The notes below the pieces were generated by a model, which saw only the letters and a list, made by a program, of their open reading frames with translations, was not told the origin of the DNA and did no database searches. Both the position numbers and the translations under genes were made by a program. Shown here piece after piece: positions 36,053-44,270 of a stretch of 64,000 nt of DNA. Each line of letters opens with the position of its first letter. Position 1 is the stretch's first letter. The DNA is from an uncultured Marinifilum sp. (GTDB lineage: Bacteria > Bacteroidota > Bacteroidia > Bacteroidales > Marinifilaceae), in the NCBI RefSeq assembly GCF_963677195.1, contig NZ_OY781918.1, forward strand, positions 2,530,923-2,594,922, in the 5' to 3' direction.

Positions 36053-36808
36053 ATGTTATCGAAAAGAATAATACCCTGTTTGGATGTAAAAGACGGAAGA
36101 ACAGTAAAAGGGGTGAATTTTGTTGATTTACGCGATGCTGGAGATGCGGTTGAACTGGCGGCCTACTATGCGGAACAAGGAGCCGATGAGCTGGTGTTTT
36201 TGGATATCACGGCTACGCACGAAAAGAGAAAAACTTTGGTTGAACTGGTTCAAAAAGTGGCCAGAGAACTAAATATTCCTTTTACTGTTGGTGGTGGAAT
36301 TTCAAGTTCCGAAGATGTTGGGATTTTACTAAATGCCGGAGCCGATAAGGTCTCTATTAATTCTTCAGCAGTTCGAAATCCTGACCTTATTTCCGATTTG
36401 GCTTCGCGTTTTGGCAGCCAGTGTGTTGTTGTGGCTGTCGATGCTAAATGTGTTGATGGCAATTGGGAGATTTACCTGAATGGAGGTAGGATTCCAACAG
36501 GAATAGACATGTTTGAATGGATTCGGAAAGTAGAAAAATTGGGCGCTGGTGAAATATTGTTTACCTCTATGAATCACGATGGAACAAAAAATGGATTTGC
36601 AAACGAGACTTTAGCCAAGATATCTGAAATGGTAAATATTCCTGTAATTGCTTCGGGAGGAGCTGGAAATATGGAACATTTTGCTGATACATTTATAAAC
36701 GGGAAAGCAGATGCAGCATTGGCTGCAAGTGTTTTTCATTTCAAAGAGATTGAAATACCAGAATTAAAGAAATATCTGAAAAACAAAGGAATACCAACAA
36801 GGATATAA
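36053..36808 (+). CDS. hisF: Imidazole glycerol phosphate synthase, cyclase subunit
   Basis: TIM barrel that uses ammonia from HisH to form imidazole glycerol phosphate and AICAR. The 251-residue protein has [19 protein letters not shown] (catalytic Asp), [55 protein letters not shown] (second catalytic Asp) and [10 protein letters not shown]. It starts 3 bp after hisA. Confidence 0.97.
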   Translation: MLSKRIIPCLDVKDGRTVKGVNFVDLRDAGDAVELAAYYAEQGADELVFLDITATHEKRKTLVELVQKVARELNIPFTVGGGISSSEDVGILLNAGADKVSINSSAVRNPDLISDLASRFGSQCVVVAVDAKCVDGNWEIYLNGGRIPTGIDMFEWIRKVEKLGAGEILFTSMNHDGTKNGFANETLAKISEMVNIPVIASGGAGNMEHFADTFINGKADAALAASVFHFKEIEIPELKKYLKNKGIPTRI

Positions 36809-36831
36809 ACAAACCACATAATATAAAACAA

Positions 36832-37449
36832 ATGAATTTTAAAGATCTAACAAATCAAATTGATTTTGAAAAAGGAGATGGACTTGTTCCTGCAATAATA
36901 CAAGATGTTAAAACACAGAAGGTTTTAATGTTGGGGTACATGAGTAAAGAATCCTACGAAAAAACTATCGAAAGTGGAAAGGTGACCTTTTTTAGTCGCA
37001 GCAAACAACGTTTATGGACCAAAGGAGAAGAGAGTGGTAATTTCTTAAATTTGAAAGATCTTAGTCTGGATTGTGATAATGATACTTTATTAATTAAAGT
37101 AGATCCAGTAGGACCGGTTTGCCATAAAGGTACCGATACTTGTTGGGCCGAGGATAATCGTGAGAGCTCAATTGATTTTTTATTGCAGTTGCAGCAGGTG
37201 ATCGAAGAAAGAAAGAAAAATTTATCGGAAAAATCGTATACGGCAAGTTTGTTCCAGAAAGGAATTAATAAAATTGCTCAAAAAGTTGGCGAAGAGGCTG
37301 TGGAGTTGGTTATCGAAGCTAAAGATAATGATGAAGAGCTGTTTATGGGAGAAGCTGCTGATCTAATGTTCCACTATTTGGTACTTTTAGTTGCAAAAGA
37401 TTACAAGCTAGAGCAAGTTGTTGATGTACTTAAAAATCGACACTCTTAG
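36832..37449 (+). CDS. hisIE: Bifunctional phosphoribosyl-AMP cyclohydrolase / phosphoribosyl-ATP pyrophosphatase
   Basis: A 205-residue fusion catalysing steps two and three of histidine synthesis. The HisI part (1-110) has VLMLGYMSKESYEKTIESGK, FFSRSKQRLWTKGEESGN, LSLDCDNDTLLIKV and CHKGTDTCW (zinc Cys residues). The HisE part (about 118-205) has YTASLFQKGINKIAQKVGEEA and EAKDNDEELFMGEAADLMFH with the EExxE-type Mg-binding helix. Last gene of the operon, followed by a strong terminator. Confidence 0.97.
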   Translation: MNFKDLTNQIDFEKGDGLVPAIIQDVKTQKVLMLGYMSKESYEKTIESGKVTFFSRSKQRLWTKGEESGNFLNLKDLSLDCDNDTLLIKVDPVGPVCHKGTDTCWAEDNRESSIDFLLQLQQVIEERKKNLSEKSYTASLFQKGINKIAQKVGEEAVELVIEAKDNDEELFMGEAADLMFHYLVLLVAKDYKLEQVVDVLKNRHS

Positions 37450-37478
37450 TGGATTATAAAAGTAGGAAAGAACAAAAA

Positions 37479-37509
37479 ACGGAAGCCATTAAGCTTCCGT
37501 TTTTGTTTT
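37479..37509. terminator. Bidirectional terminator after hisIE
   Basis: ACGGAAGC (37479-37486) pairs perfectly with GCTTCCGT (37493-37500) around a 6-nt loop. It is followed by TTTTGTTTT on the plus strand and preceded by six A, so it also serves the convergent nitroreductase gene. Confidence 0.9.
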
Positions 37510-38026
37510 AAAATTTGTTGAAATGTATTTTCTCCCGTTTTAGGAAAGATTCGTCACGGGCTTCTTTTTCGGTATCTTTATTTCCTAAGGCAATTATTGC
37601 CAGAACTCTGTGAGAATTGGGTATTCCCAGTAAATTTTTAATATATTCTTCGGCTCCCATTAAATCCTTATGAGGGCGTTCCCGAATCTGAACCCAACAG
37701 GCACCTAGATTTTCTTTTTCGGCCTGTGCAAGCATATAGCCAGCTGCAATAGAGCAGTCTTCAATCCACACATCGCTTAATTCTTGGTTGCCGGTAATTA
37801 CAACAGATGTTGGCGCATATTTTAGAAAGTTTGCACCCATGGGTTTGCTTTCCGAAAGTTTCAGATTAAGATCAGCTTTATCGCAAACAACAAAATCGAA
37901 TGGATATTTGCTTTTCGAGGATGGCGCTAATAGTCCGGCTTGCAATACGCGGTCAAGTTTATCTTTGTCAATTTGTTTATCGGCATATCGCCTTACACTT
38001 CTTCTCTTAAATAGTATGTCGAGCAT
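37508..38026 (-). CDS. Nitroreductase family flavoprotein
   Basis: A 172-residue FMN-dependent oxidoreductase of the nitroreductase fold. Visible blocks are RRSVRRYADKQIDKDKLDRVL (phosphate-binding Arg residues), AGLLAPSSKSKYPFDFVVCD, DCSIAAGYMLAQAEKENLGACWV and LLGIPNSHRVLAIIALGN. Length and motifs fit small nitroreductases that reduce quinones or nitro compounds in the cytoplasm. Substrate unknown. Convergent with the his operon. Confidence 0.88.
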   Translation of the reverse strand: MLDILFKRRSVRRYADKQIDKDKLDRVLQAGLLAPSSKSKYPFDFVVCDKADLNLKLSESKPMGANFLKYAPTSVVITGNQELSDVWIEDCSIAAGYMLAQAEKENLGACWVQIRERPHKDLMGAEEYIKNLLGIPNSHRVLAIIALGNKDTEKEARDESFLKREKIHFNKF

Positions 38027-38228
38027 GATGTTTGTTTTAAAATTAGGCTTTAAAAATATAATAATAGCCTGAATTATTAAATTATTTTATTCGCGACTAA
38101 ACCTGTTTAGTTATGATACTCGGGAGGAGTTGTGCTATTTTTCCTTTCTGTTCGGGCATTAGGGCTGCTTATAATCATGAAAATATTGCTTAGATTAGCT
38201 TCGAAAATTGATAAAAAAATGATCTAAA

Positions 38229-39260
38229 ATGAAGAAATTATCTGTTTTATTTCTCGTATTGTGCATTTACGGGAATTTGTTTGCTCAAAATTATCCCGAA
38301 TCTTATATGTGCTATAAATCATCTGCTTTGCTAAAAATAGATGGATTGCTAAGCCAAGAGGAATGGGGAAATGTAGAGTGGTCTGATTATTTTACCGATA
38401 TAGAAGGAGATAAAAAGCCGGAACCCGAATTTAAAACCAGAGTAAAAATGCTATGGGATGAGGAGTATTTTTATATAGCTGCCGAACTAGAAGAACCGCA
38501 TATATGGGCAAAATTAAAACAGCGCGATACGGTTGTATTTTATGATAATGATTTTGAGGTTTTTATCGATCCTCAGGGAGACAATCACCAGTATTACGAG
38601 TTTGAAATGAATGCACTGAATACCGTTTGGGATCTTCTGCTAGCCAAACCCTATCGCGATGGAGCACCTGCAATAAACGCATGGGATATAAAAGGTTTAC
38701 AATCGGCAGTGAAAATTTATGGAAGCCTTAATAATTCAGATGATATAGATGAAAAATGGACATTGGAAATAGCTTTTCCCTGGGATGTTTTAAAAGAATG
38801 TGCTGCTGAGGGAAGAAAACCAAAACAGGGAGAACAATGGAGAGTAAATTTCTCGAGGGTAAACTGGGATATGGAAGTACTTGATGGAAAATACCGTAAA
38901 AAAGTAAATCCGGAAACGGGAAAACATTATCCAGAACACAATTGGGTTTGGTCTCCACAGGGAGTTATTGCTATGCATCAGCCCGAAACCTGGGGGTATG
39001 TAGAATTTTCGAATAAAGTGGTAAGTGGTGAAAAAGAAAAGCCTTCTGTTGATATAGATTATCCTGCGAAAATGGAATTGATGGATGTTTACAATAAACA
39101 GAAACAGTATTTTTCGAAAAATGGATGCTACTCTAATAAGTTTGATCTTAATTCTTCCATCACACTTGAAATTACCAAAAAGCAATTTTTAGCTTATATA
39201 AAAGGAGAGTCTGGAAAAATATGGTATATAAATCAGGTAAGTAAAATTTGGTCGGAATAG
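38229..39260 (+). CDS. Secreted protein with a family 9-type carbohydrate-binding domain
   Basis: A 343-residue exported protein with a Sec signal (1-19, ending NLFAQ). Residues about 33-235 form a CBM9/DOMON-type beta-sandwich: KIDGLLSQEEWGNVEW, VKMLWDEEYFYIAAELEEPHIWA, FYDNDFEVFIDPQGDNHQYYEFEMNA-like text and EKWTLEIAFPWDVL, and WRVNFSRVNWD. Such proteins occur as cell-surface sugar-binding or heme-binding-like proteins in Bacteroidota. No catalytic domain is visible. Its terminator has been split by the adjoining IS element. Confidence 0.85.
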   Translation: MKKLSVLFLVLCIYGNLFAQNYPESYMCYKSSALLKIDGLLSQEEWGNVEWSDYFTDIEGDKKPEPEFKTRVKMLWDEEYFYIAAELEEPHIWAKLKQRDTVVFYDNDFEVFIDPQGDNHQYYEFEMNALNTVWDLLLAKPYRDGAPAINAWDIKGLQSAVKIYGSLNNSDDIDEKWTLEIAFPWDVLKECAAEGRKPKQGEQWRVNFSRVNWDMEVLDGKYRKKVNPETGKHYPEHNWVWSPQGVIAMHQPETWGYVEFSNKVVSGEKEKPSVDIDYPAKMELMDVYNKQKQYFSKNGCYSNKFDLNSSITLEITKKQFLAYIKGESGKIWYINQVSKIWSE

Positions 39261-39271
39261 AAGATAGGGTG

Positions 39272-39279
39272 TCGGTATG
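39272..39279. repeat. Left target-site duplication of the IS element
   Basis: TCGGTATG immediately before the left end of the IS, repeated exactly at 41015-41022 immediately after its right end. Confidence 0.85.
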
Positions 39280-39322
39280 GAGGCTACTGAAAAACTATCT
39301 GTTTTAGGATAGTAAAAAAATT

Positions 39323-39375
39323 AAAGAAGGTAATTTATAGGCTAAACACCTAGATGTTGCCTTCTTTGTTTTTTT
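39323..39375. terminator. Hairpin inside the left end of the IS
   Basis: AAAGAAGG plus TAA (39323-39333) pairs with TTG plus CCTTCTTT (39357-39367), followed by GTTTTTTT on the plus strand; TAGG/CCTA inside the loop may extend it. It ends read-through from the CBM9 gene on the plus strand and may end the transposase mRNA on the minus strand. Confidence 0.75.
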
Positions 39376-39464
39376 GTGAGATTAATATTTGATTAGCTCT
39401 AAATGGCGGAAAATGGGCAGAAATGATTTGTTTTGGAAAAAATGCAAGGTATTATGTGCTTTAC

Positions 39465-40910
39465 CTACATCAGTTTCAGTATTCTTTTCAGATTTACTGC
39501 AAATATTGTCAATGCTCCTTGCATTTGCATACAATCCAGACCATATGAAGTGGCTCGATCAAAGCCATGAGAGTTTTTAAGTTCTCCATTTTTAGCTTCT
39601 ATCTTATACCGATGTTTTGATTTTTCTTTAAAGACTTCTGAGTTCTGAAACTCTATCTGTTTTTCATGTTCTTTAGAGTTTATTGTAACGGAATATGATT
39701 TACTCTTGGCTCCATCTTTATAGCATCCTGCTCTTTGTGAACAGACTTTACATTTTTCGACATCAAAATAGTAGGCTATTACTTGATTTGTCTTTCTAGC
39801 TCCTTGCTTTGCTTTTCGTATAGCCATATGTCCTGCGGGACAAACAAACATATCAGCATCTTTATTGAATTCAAATTTGTCTTCCTCCTTTCTAAAACCT
39901 TGTGTAATTGCCGGGTTTAATTTTGAGACTATTTGTATGCCATTTTCTTTTCCATAAATTAAATTGCTTTTTCCTGAGTAGGCAGAGTCCCCAATGACAG
40001 TGTCTACTTTTTCTATTCCGTTTTGAATGCTTTGCTCTATGATTTCAGGTAACAAAGGACCATCGCCTTTTTCGCCAGAAGTTATTACTGCAGCTGTTAT
40101 GATACGTTCTTCTGTCATTCCAATATGACTTTTATAACCGAAAAAGGAAGAGTCTGTTGATTTGTGACCAATTCGTGCATCTTCATCTTTCGATAAAGTA
40201 TACTTGTGCTGGGTATCTTCTATGATTTCTTGAAGATGATTTATTTTCTCTTTTACTTTTGGGTAACTGGAAATGACATCGTTTTTAGAAATAAAATCTA
40301 CTAAATCCAAACAGTAGCTTAGCTCTAGCTCTAAATTATCATTTGTGTTCTTTTGTGGTAATTGCTCTTTTATATCTTCATCTACACTATAGATCATTTT
40401 TCGAAGCAACTTTGCTCTTTTTTTTAACACTTCTATAGGAGACAAGGGATTGGATCTACTTTTTGTATGAGTAGCATCTACAATAATAGAGGTGGATTTG
40501 ATTATTCCTTTTTCTACAGCAATAGAAACTGTTTTGCCAATGAGAAGATTTAACAATTTAGTGTCCTTAAGTCGCAAACGACGAAATTTTGTTAACGTAC
40601 TTGGATTAATTACATCCTCCTCAGGAGCCATACCTAAAAAGTACTTAAACGACATGTCAAATCTTGAACGTTCAACAACATCTACGTCCGAAACGTTATA
40701 AATAACTTTTAGTAAGAGGTACTTAAACAACCTTATTGGACTCTCTGCAGTACGCCCATTATCCTGACAATATTTAGAAGACAACTCATCATAAATAAAT
40801 GTAAAATCAATCAAATCATTTATTTGTCTCAGGATATTATCCTTGGGAATAATGAGGTCGTATAACCCCGAATGGGAGCTAAATGATATGCTTTGTTGTT
40901 GTGCTAACAT
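39465..40910 (-). CDS. Transposase, IS1182 family (DDE)
   Basis: A 481-residue DDE transposase. N-terminal InsH-like region with GRTAESPIRLFKYLLLKVIY and FDMSFKYFLGM; first catalytic Asp in SIIVDATHTKS (D145); second in VIGDSAYSGKSN; catalytic Glu in EAKNGELKNSHGFDRA near the C terminus. A four-Cys zinc-type patch (KCKVCSQRAGCYK) lies before the last motif. Full length and undisturbed, so the element may be active. Confidence 0.95.
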   Translation of the reverse strand: MLAQQQSISFSSHSGLYDLIIPKDNILRQINDLIDFTFIYDELSSKYCQDNGRTAESPIRLFKYLLLKVIYNVSDVDVVERSRFDMSFKYFLGMAPEEDVINPSTLTKFRRLRLKDTKLLNLLIGKTVSIAVEKGIIKSTSIIVDATHTKSRSNPLSPIEVLKKRAKLLRKMIYSVDEDIKEQLPQKNTNDNLELELSYCLDLVDFISKNDVISSYPKVKEKINHLQEIIEDTQHKYTLSKDEDARIGHKSTDSSFFGYKSHIGMTEERIITAAVITSGEKGDGPLLPEIIEQSIQNGIEKVDTVIGDSAYSGKSNLIYGKENGIQIVSKLNPAITQGFRKEEDKFEFNKDADMFVCPAGHMAIRKAKQGARKTNQVIAYYFDVEKCKVCSQRAGCYKDGAKSKSYSVTINSKEHEKQIEFQNSEVFKEKSKHRYKIEAKNGELKNSHGFDRATSYGLDCMQMQGALTIFAVNLKRILKLM

Positions 40911-40941
40911 GAGAAGTTATTTGAAAAATACTCATACAAAG

Positions 40942-40984
40942 AAAGCAGTAAAAAAGAAGAATGAATCAATCTTTTTACTGCTTT
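40942..40984. terminator. Hairpin inside the right end of the IS
   Basis: AAAGCAGTAAAAA (40942-40954) is perfectly complementary to TTTTTACTGCTTT (40972-40984). It lies between the right terminal repeat and the transposase start, where it can block incoming transcription or hide the ribosome site in read-through mRNA. Confidence 0.7.
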
Positions 40985-41014
40985 TATTATTTATGAGACT
41001 TTTTCAGTGGCCTC

Positions 41015-41022
41015 TCGGTATG
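41015..41022. repeat. Right target-site duplication of the IS element
   Basis: TCGGTATG, identical to 39272-39279. It is followed by GCACC and eight T, the right half of the split terminator. Confidence 0.85.
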
Positions 41023-41170
41023 GCACCTTTTTTTTGTCTAACTAACCAATATATCTGTTTAATACTGTTTCCAAAAAAATCGTTGATTAACTTGTTTATA
41101 AAATATCTTGCCAAATAATAAAAAACACAAAGCTATGTTATCTTTAAGGGATTAATCTAATTGTTTTACT

Positions 41171-42868
41171 ATGATTTTAAAAAAGTATTTGCGGGTATTA
41201 ATCGCTCTATTTGTTATTCTTGGGGTATTTTCATGTACGCAAAAGACTAGTGTTAAGCATCGCAAGGGAATGGTAGTTACTGCTCATTTTTTAGCATCAG
41301 AAGTTGGACTAGATATACTAAAACAAGGAGGCAATGCTTTCGATGCAGCTGTTGCTGTGCAGTTTGCTTTGGCAGTAGTGTATCCGCGAGCAGGAAATAT
41401 TGGGGGAGGAGGATTTGCAGTTCTTCGTACTAAAAAAGGAGAATTAAATACCCTCGATTTTCGTGAAAAAGCGCCTCTTGCTGCAAGCGAGAAAATGTAT
41501 CTGGATAGCCTGGGTAATGTACTTGCCGGATTAAGTCAGAATGGAAATTTGGCTGTGGGAGTTCCTGGTTCTGTAGATGGAATGTGCGAGCTTCATAAAA
41601 AATATGGGCGTCTGAATTGGAATAAGCTTATACAGCCGGCTATTAATTTGGCTGAAAAGGGAGTGGTGTTAACCGAATTAGAAGCCGAGAAATTAAATGC
41701 ATATCAGGATAGGATATTGGCTCAAAATCCTACTAAAGAGAAATGTCCATACCTTAAGAATACTGGTTTTTCTAAGGGTGATACACTTGTCTATTCAGAT
41801 TTAGCTGAAACATTAAAAAGAATACAAATCCATAAGCGAAACGGATTTTATGCTGGAAAAACTGCACAACTGATTGTAGATGAAATTAAGCGTGGAAAGG
41901 GAATTCTTAGTTTAAAAGATTTGGAGACTTACCATTCGGTTTGGCGACCAGCCTTAGTTGGAGATTATAGAGATTGTCGGATTATTTCAATGCCTCCGCC
42001 TTCAAGTGGAGGAATTGCACTTATTCAGTTGTTAAAAGGAGCTGAGAAATTTAATCTTAAGCAGTATAAGTTTGCCTCTTTTGAACACTTACATATTATT
42101 ACAGAGCTGGAACGTAGAGTGTATGCCGACCGAGCCAGTTATTTGGGAGATCCGGATTTTTTCGAAGTTCCTGTTACAAAGCTTCTAAGTAACGAGTATC
42201 TGAATGATAGATTTTCAGATATATGCTTAAGTAAAAAGTCGAATTCACAAAAAATTAAAGCAGGTAAGGTTAATTTAATAGAAAGTTTTGAGACAACTCA
42301 CTTTTCTATTGTTGATAAAGATGGAAATGCCATAGCTGTTACTACAACATTAAATGGAAATTACGGAAGTAAAGTGGTAGTTGACGGAGCCGGATTCTTT
42401 TTAAATAACGAAATGGATGATTTCAGTATTAAGCCAGGTGTACCCAATCAATTTGGTTTACTTGGAGGAGTAGCTAATTCTATTCAGCCCGAAAAAAGGA
42501 TGCTGAGTAGTATGACTCCCACCATTGTTGAAAAACAAGGCAAATTATATATGGTTTTAGGATCTCCAGGAGGTTCTACAATAATTACATCGGTATTTCA
42601 GAATATTATAAATGCCGTTGAGTTTGGTATGCAGGCTCAGCAATGTGTTAATGCGCCACGGATTCATTCACAATGGTTGCCCGATAAAATTTATGCCGAA
42701 CCTCAAGCCATAAGTAAGAAAGTTAATGAGCAGATGACCGGCTTGGGGCATATCATAAAGACTCAAAAGCAAATTGGAATGATGGCGAATATTTTTATTA
42801 ATGAAAATGGATTAATTGGAGCTGCTGATACATTGAGACATAAAGACAGTCGGGCTATTGGCTACTAA
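41171..42868 (+). CDS. ggt: Gamma-glutamyltransferase, lipoprotein
   Basis: Periplasmic or surface enzyme that hydrolyses or transfers the gamma-glutamyl group of glutathione and related compounds. The 565-residue precursor has a lipoprotein signal (VILGVFSC, Cys22). The N-terminal subunit contains GGNAFDAAVAVQFALAVVYP and GNIGGGGFAVLR. Self-cleavage occurs before Thr375 in ESFETTHFSIVDKDGNAIAV, the nucleophile. GSPGGSTIITSVFQNIINAV lies in the small subunit. The lipobox is unusual for soluble GGT but frequent in this phylum. Own terminator. Confidence 0.95.
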   Translation: MILKKYLRVLIALFVILGVFSCTQKTSVKHRKGMVVTAHFLASEVGLDILKQGGNAFDAAVAVQFALAVVYPRAGNIGGGGFAVLRTKKGELNTLDFREKAPLAASEKMYLDSLGNVLAGLSQNGNLAVGVPGSVDGMCELHKKYGRLNWNKLIQPAINLAEKGVVLTELEAEKLNAYQDRILAQNPTKEKCPYLKNTGFSKGDTLVYSDLAETLKRIQIHKRNGFYAGKTAQLIVDEIKRGKGILSLKDLETYHSVWRPALVGDYRDCRIISMPPPSSGGIALIQLLKGAEKFNLKQYKFASFEHLHIITELERRVYADRASYLGDPDFFEVPVTKLLSNEYLNDRFSDICLSKKSNSQKIKAGKVNLIESFETTHFSIVDKDGNAIAVTTTLNGNYGSKVVVDGAGFFLNNEMDDFSIKPGVPNQFGLLGGVANSIQPEKRMLSSMTPTIVEKQGKLYMVLGSPGGSTIITSVFQNIINAVEFGMQAQQCVNAPRIHSQWLPDKIYAEPQAISKKVNEQMTGLGHIIKTQKQIGMMANIFINENGLIGAADTLRHKDSRAIGY

Positions 42869-42875
42869 AAAATAA

Positions 42876-42909
42876 AAAGAGACATTCTTAAAATCAGGAA
42901 TGTCTCTTT
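42876..42909 (+). terminator. Terminator of ggt
   Basis: AAAGAGACATTC (42876-42887) pairs perfectly with GAATGTCTCTTT (42898-42909) around a 10-nt loop, directly after the ggt stop. Confidence 0.85.
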
Positions 42910-43252
42910 CTCTCGATATGTAAGGTTTGGGTTAGCTTATTCTGGAATAGGTGTTTTTATACATTCAATAATACTTGAAATTGATGGCTTACTGCGACTA
43001 AATTAATAAGTATTCGGCAATATTTAAGGGGATTTATCTGATAAGAGGATAGTTTACTATTAATCTAAATAGTTTAGTAGGAATTCTATAGAATGAAAAT
43101 ACGGTACATAAAAGGGCTTTATAAAACTAAAATGAGAATTCCTGTAAAAATAAGCTTACTCTATTGCGAAACAAAGCTCATTCTTTTAGCTTTGTTTTCT
43201 GTAAATATTTAAAGAGTTTGCAGATTGTTTAACTGAATAATAAAGAATTTGT
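42910..43252. other. Intergenic stretch with one hairpin
   Basis: No gene seen. AACAAAGCT (43170-43178) is complementary to AGCTTTGTT (43188-43196), followed by TTCT, which could be a weak terminator or a leader hairpin for the following gene about 57 bp downstream. Confidence 0.5.
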
Positions 43253-43729
43253 ATGAAAAAGGATAGTAAAAGAAAAAAATATCAAAGATTAAATAAGCAA
43301 CTTCAGGGGATTTTAGGAACTACTGATAATGTAAAATCACGTTTGGCAACAATCGAAGCTATTTTACACCATAAAATGCAATATTATTTCTGGACAGGGG
43401 TTTATATGTTGAGAGATGGGGATTTATTGGTAGAATCATATCAGGGACCGGTAGCATGTCAAAAATTAAAGAAAGATGTTGGGGTTTGCTGGGCAGCCAT
43501 TAATCAGAACAAAACATTGGTTGTTCCTAATGTAGAGGAGTTTCCGGGACATATTGCCTGTAATTCGGCAACAAATTCTGAGATTGTGGTGCCTTTAAGA
43601 AATCAAGAAGGAGAAGTAATCGGATGTTTCGATGTAGATTCCAAAGAGTTAGAATCGTTCGATGAGGTAGATGCTGAAGAATTAGAGAAAATTCTTGATC
43701 TGGTTTATTCTGTTCCAGTAAACAAATAA
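43253..43729 (+). CDS. msrC: Free methionine-(R)-sulfoxide reductase (GAF domain)
   Basis: A 158-residue GAF-fold enzyme that reduces free Met-R-sulfoxide with thioredoxin. The three conserved cysteines are in place: C69 in QGPVACQ, C79 in GVCWAA and C103 in EFPGHIACNS; FPGHIAC and SEIVVPLRNQEGEVIGCFDVDS are the strongest family signatures. It is followed after 5 bp by a Nudix gene and may share its transcript, both fitting a housekeeping or oxidative damage role. Confidence 0.9.
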   Translation: MKKDSKRKKYQRLNKQLQGILGTTDNVKSRLATIEAILHHKMQYYFWTGVYMLRDGDLLVESYQGPVACQKLKKDVGVCWAAINQNKTLVVPNVEEFPGHIACNSATNSEIVVPLRNQEGEVIGCFDVDSKELESFDEVDAEELEKILDLVYSVPVNK

Positions 43730-43734
43730 TTTTA

Positions 43735-44262
43735 ATGAGTCCAACTTTTCCCAGTAAAGTAATTGGCTTTTGTCCTAAGTGCGGAAGTCCCGAGTTTTAT
43801 TATAAAGAGGATAATTCATTTTTATGCGCTACTTGCCAGTTTCATTTATATATAAATGCTTCTGCAGCAGTTGCCGCATTAATAATAAATAAAAAAGGAG
43901 AGATTCTTTTAACAAGAAGAGCTGTTGAGCCCGATAAAGGTATGCTCGATTTGCCTGGAGGTTTTGTCGATATACAGGAAACAGCAGAGCATGCAGTTAA
44001 GCGAGAAATTAAAGAAGAACTCGATTTAGAAATTCAGGATATGAGCTATTTTATGTCATATCCTAATGAATATATTTTTGGTGGAATATCTGTTTTTACA
44101 ATCGATTTGGCCTACATTTGCCGAATTGATTCTTTTAATGGAATAAGTGCAATGGATGATATTTCAGCTTTTGAATTTTATCAGCCAAATAATGTGCCTT
44201 TTGAAGAAATAGGATCGGTTTCGATGAAAGAAATTGTTAAGGCTTTTGTAAAAAATATTTAA
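43735..44262 (+). CDS. Nudix hydrolase with N-terminal zinc ribbon
   Basis: A 175-residue protein. Residues 13-34 form a zinc ribbon (CPKC and CATC), residues 43-175 a Nudix domain with the box GGFVDIQETAEHAVKREIKE plus ELD at 75-97 (G-x5-E-x7-REUxEE; the usual Gly near the end is Asp). This layout resembles NADH pyrophosphatase (NudC) and ADP-ribose-type pyrophosphatases, but the NudC SQPWPFPxS motif is absent, so the substrate is open. 5 bp after msrC. Confidence 0.87.
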   Translation: MSPTFPSKVIGFCPKCGSPEFYYKEDNSFLCATCQFHLYINASAAVAALIINKKGEILLTRRAVEPDKGMLDLPGGFVDIQETAEHAVKREIKEELDLEIQDMSYFMSYPNEYIFGGISVFTIDLAYICRIDSFNGISAMDDISAFEFYQPNNVPFEEIGSVSMKEIVKAFVKNI

Positions 44263-44270
44263 TTAATAAA

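Larger units (their letters stand above)
39280..41014 (-). mobile_element. IS1182-family insertion sequence, complete, 1735 bp
   Basis: Ends are imperfect terminal inverted repeats: GAGGCTACTGAAAAACT (39280-39296) and the complement of GAGGCCACTGAAAAAGT (40998-41014), 15 of 17 matching. An 8-bp direct repeat flanks it. It carries one transposase gene on the minus strand. Hairpins lie inside both ends: AAAGAAGG/CCTTCTTT at 39323-39367 with a T run, and AAAGCAGTAAAAA/TTTTTACTGCTTT at 40942-40984, which would insulate the transposase from outside transcription. Without the IS and one repeat copy, the flanks join to form a perfect intrinsic terminator for the CBM9 gene. Confidence 0.92.

Noticed and set aside
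43005..43110. Possible promoter repeats TTTACTATTAATCTAAATAG / TAGTTTAG
   Set aside because: Short AT-rich similarities only; no consistent spacing or dyad.
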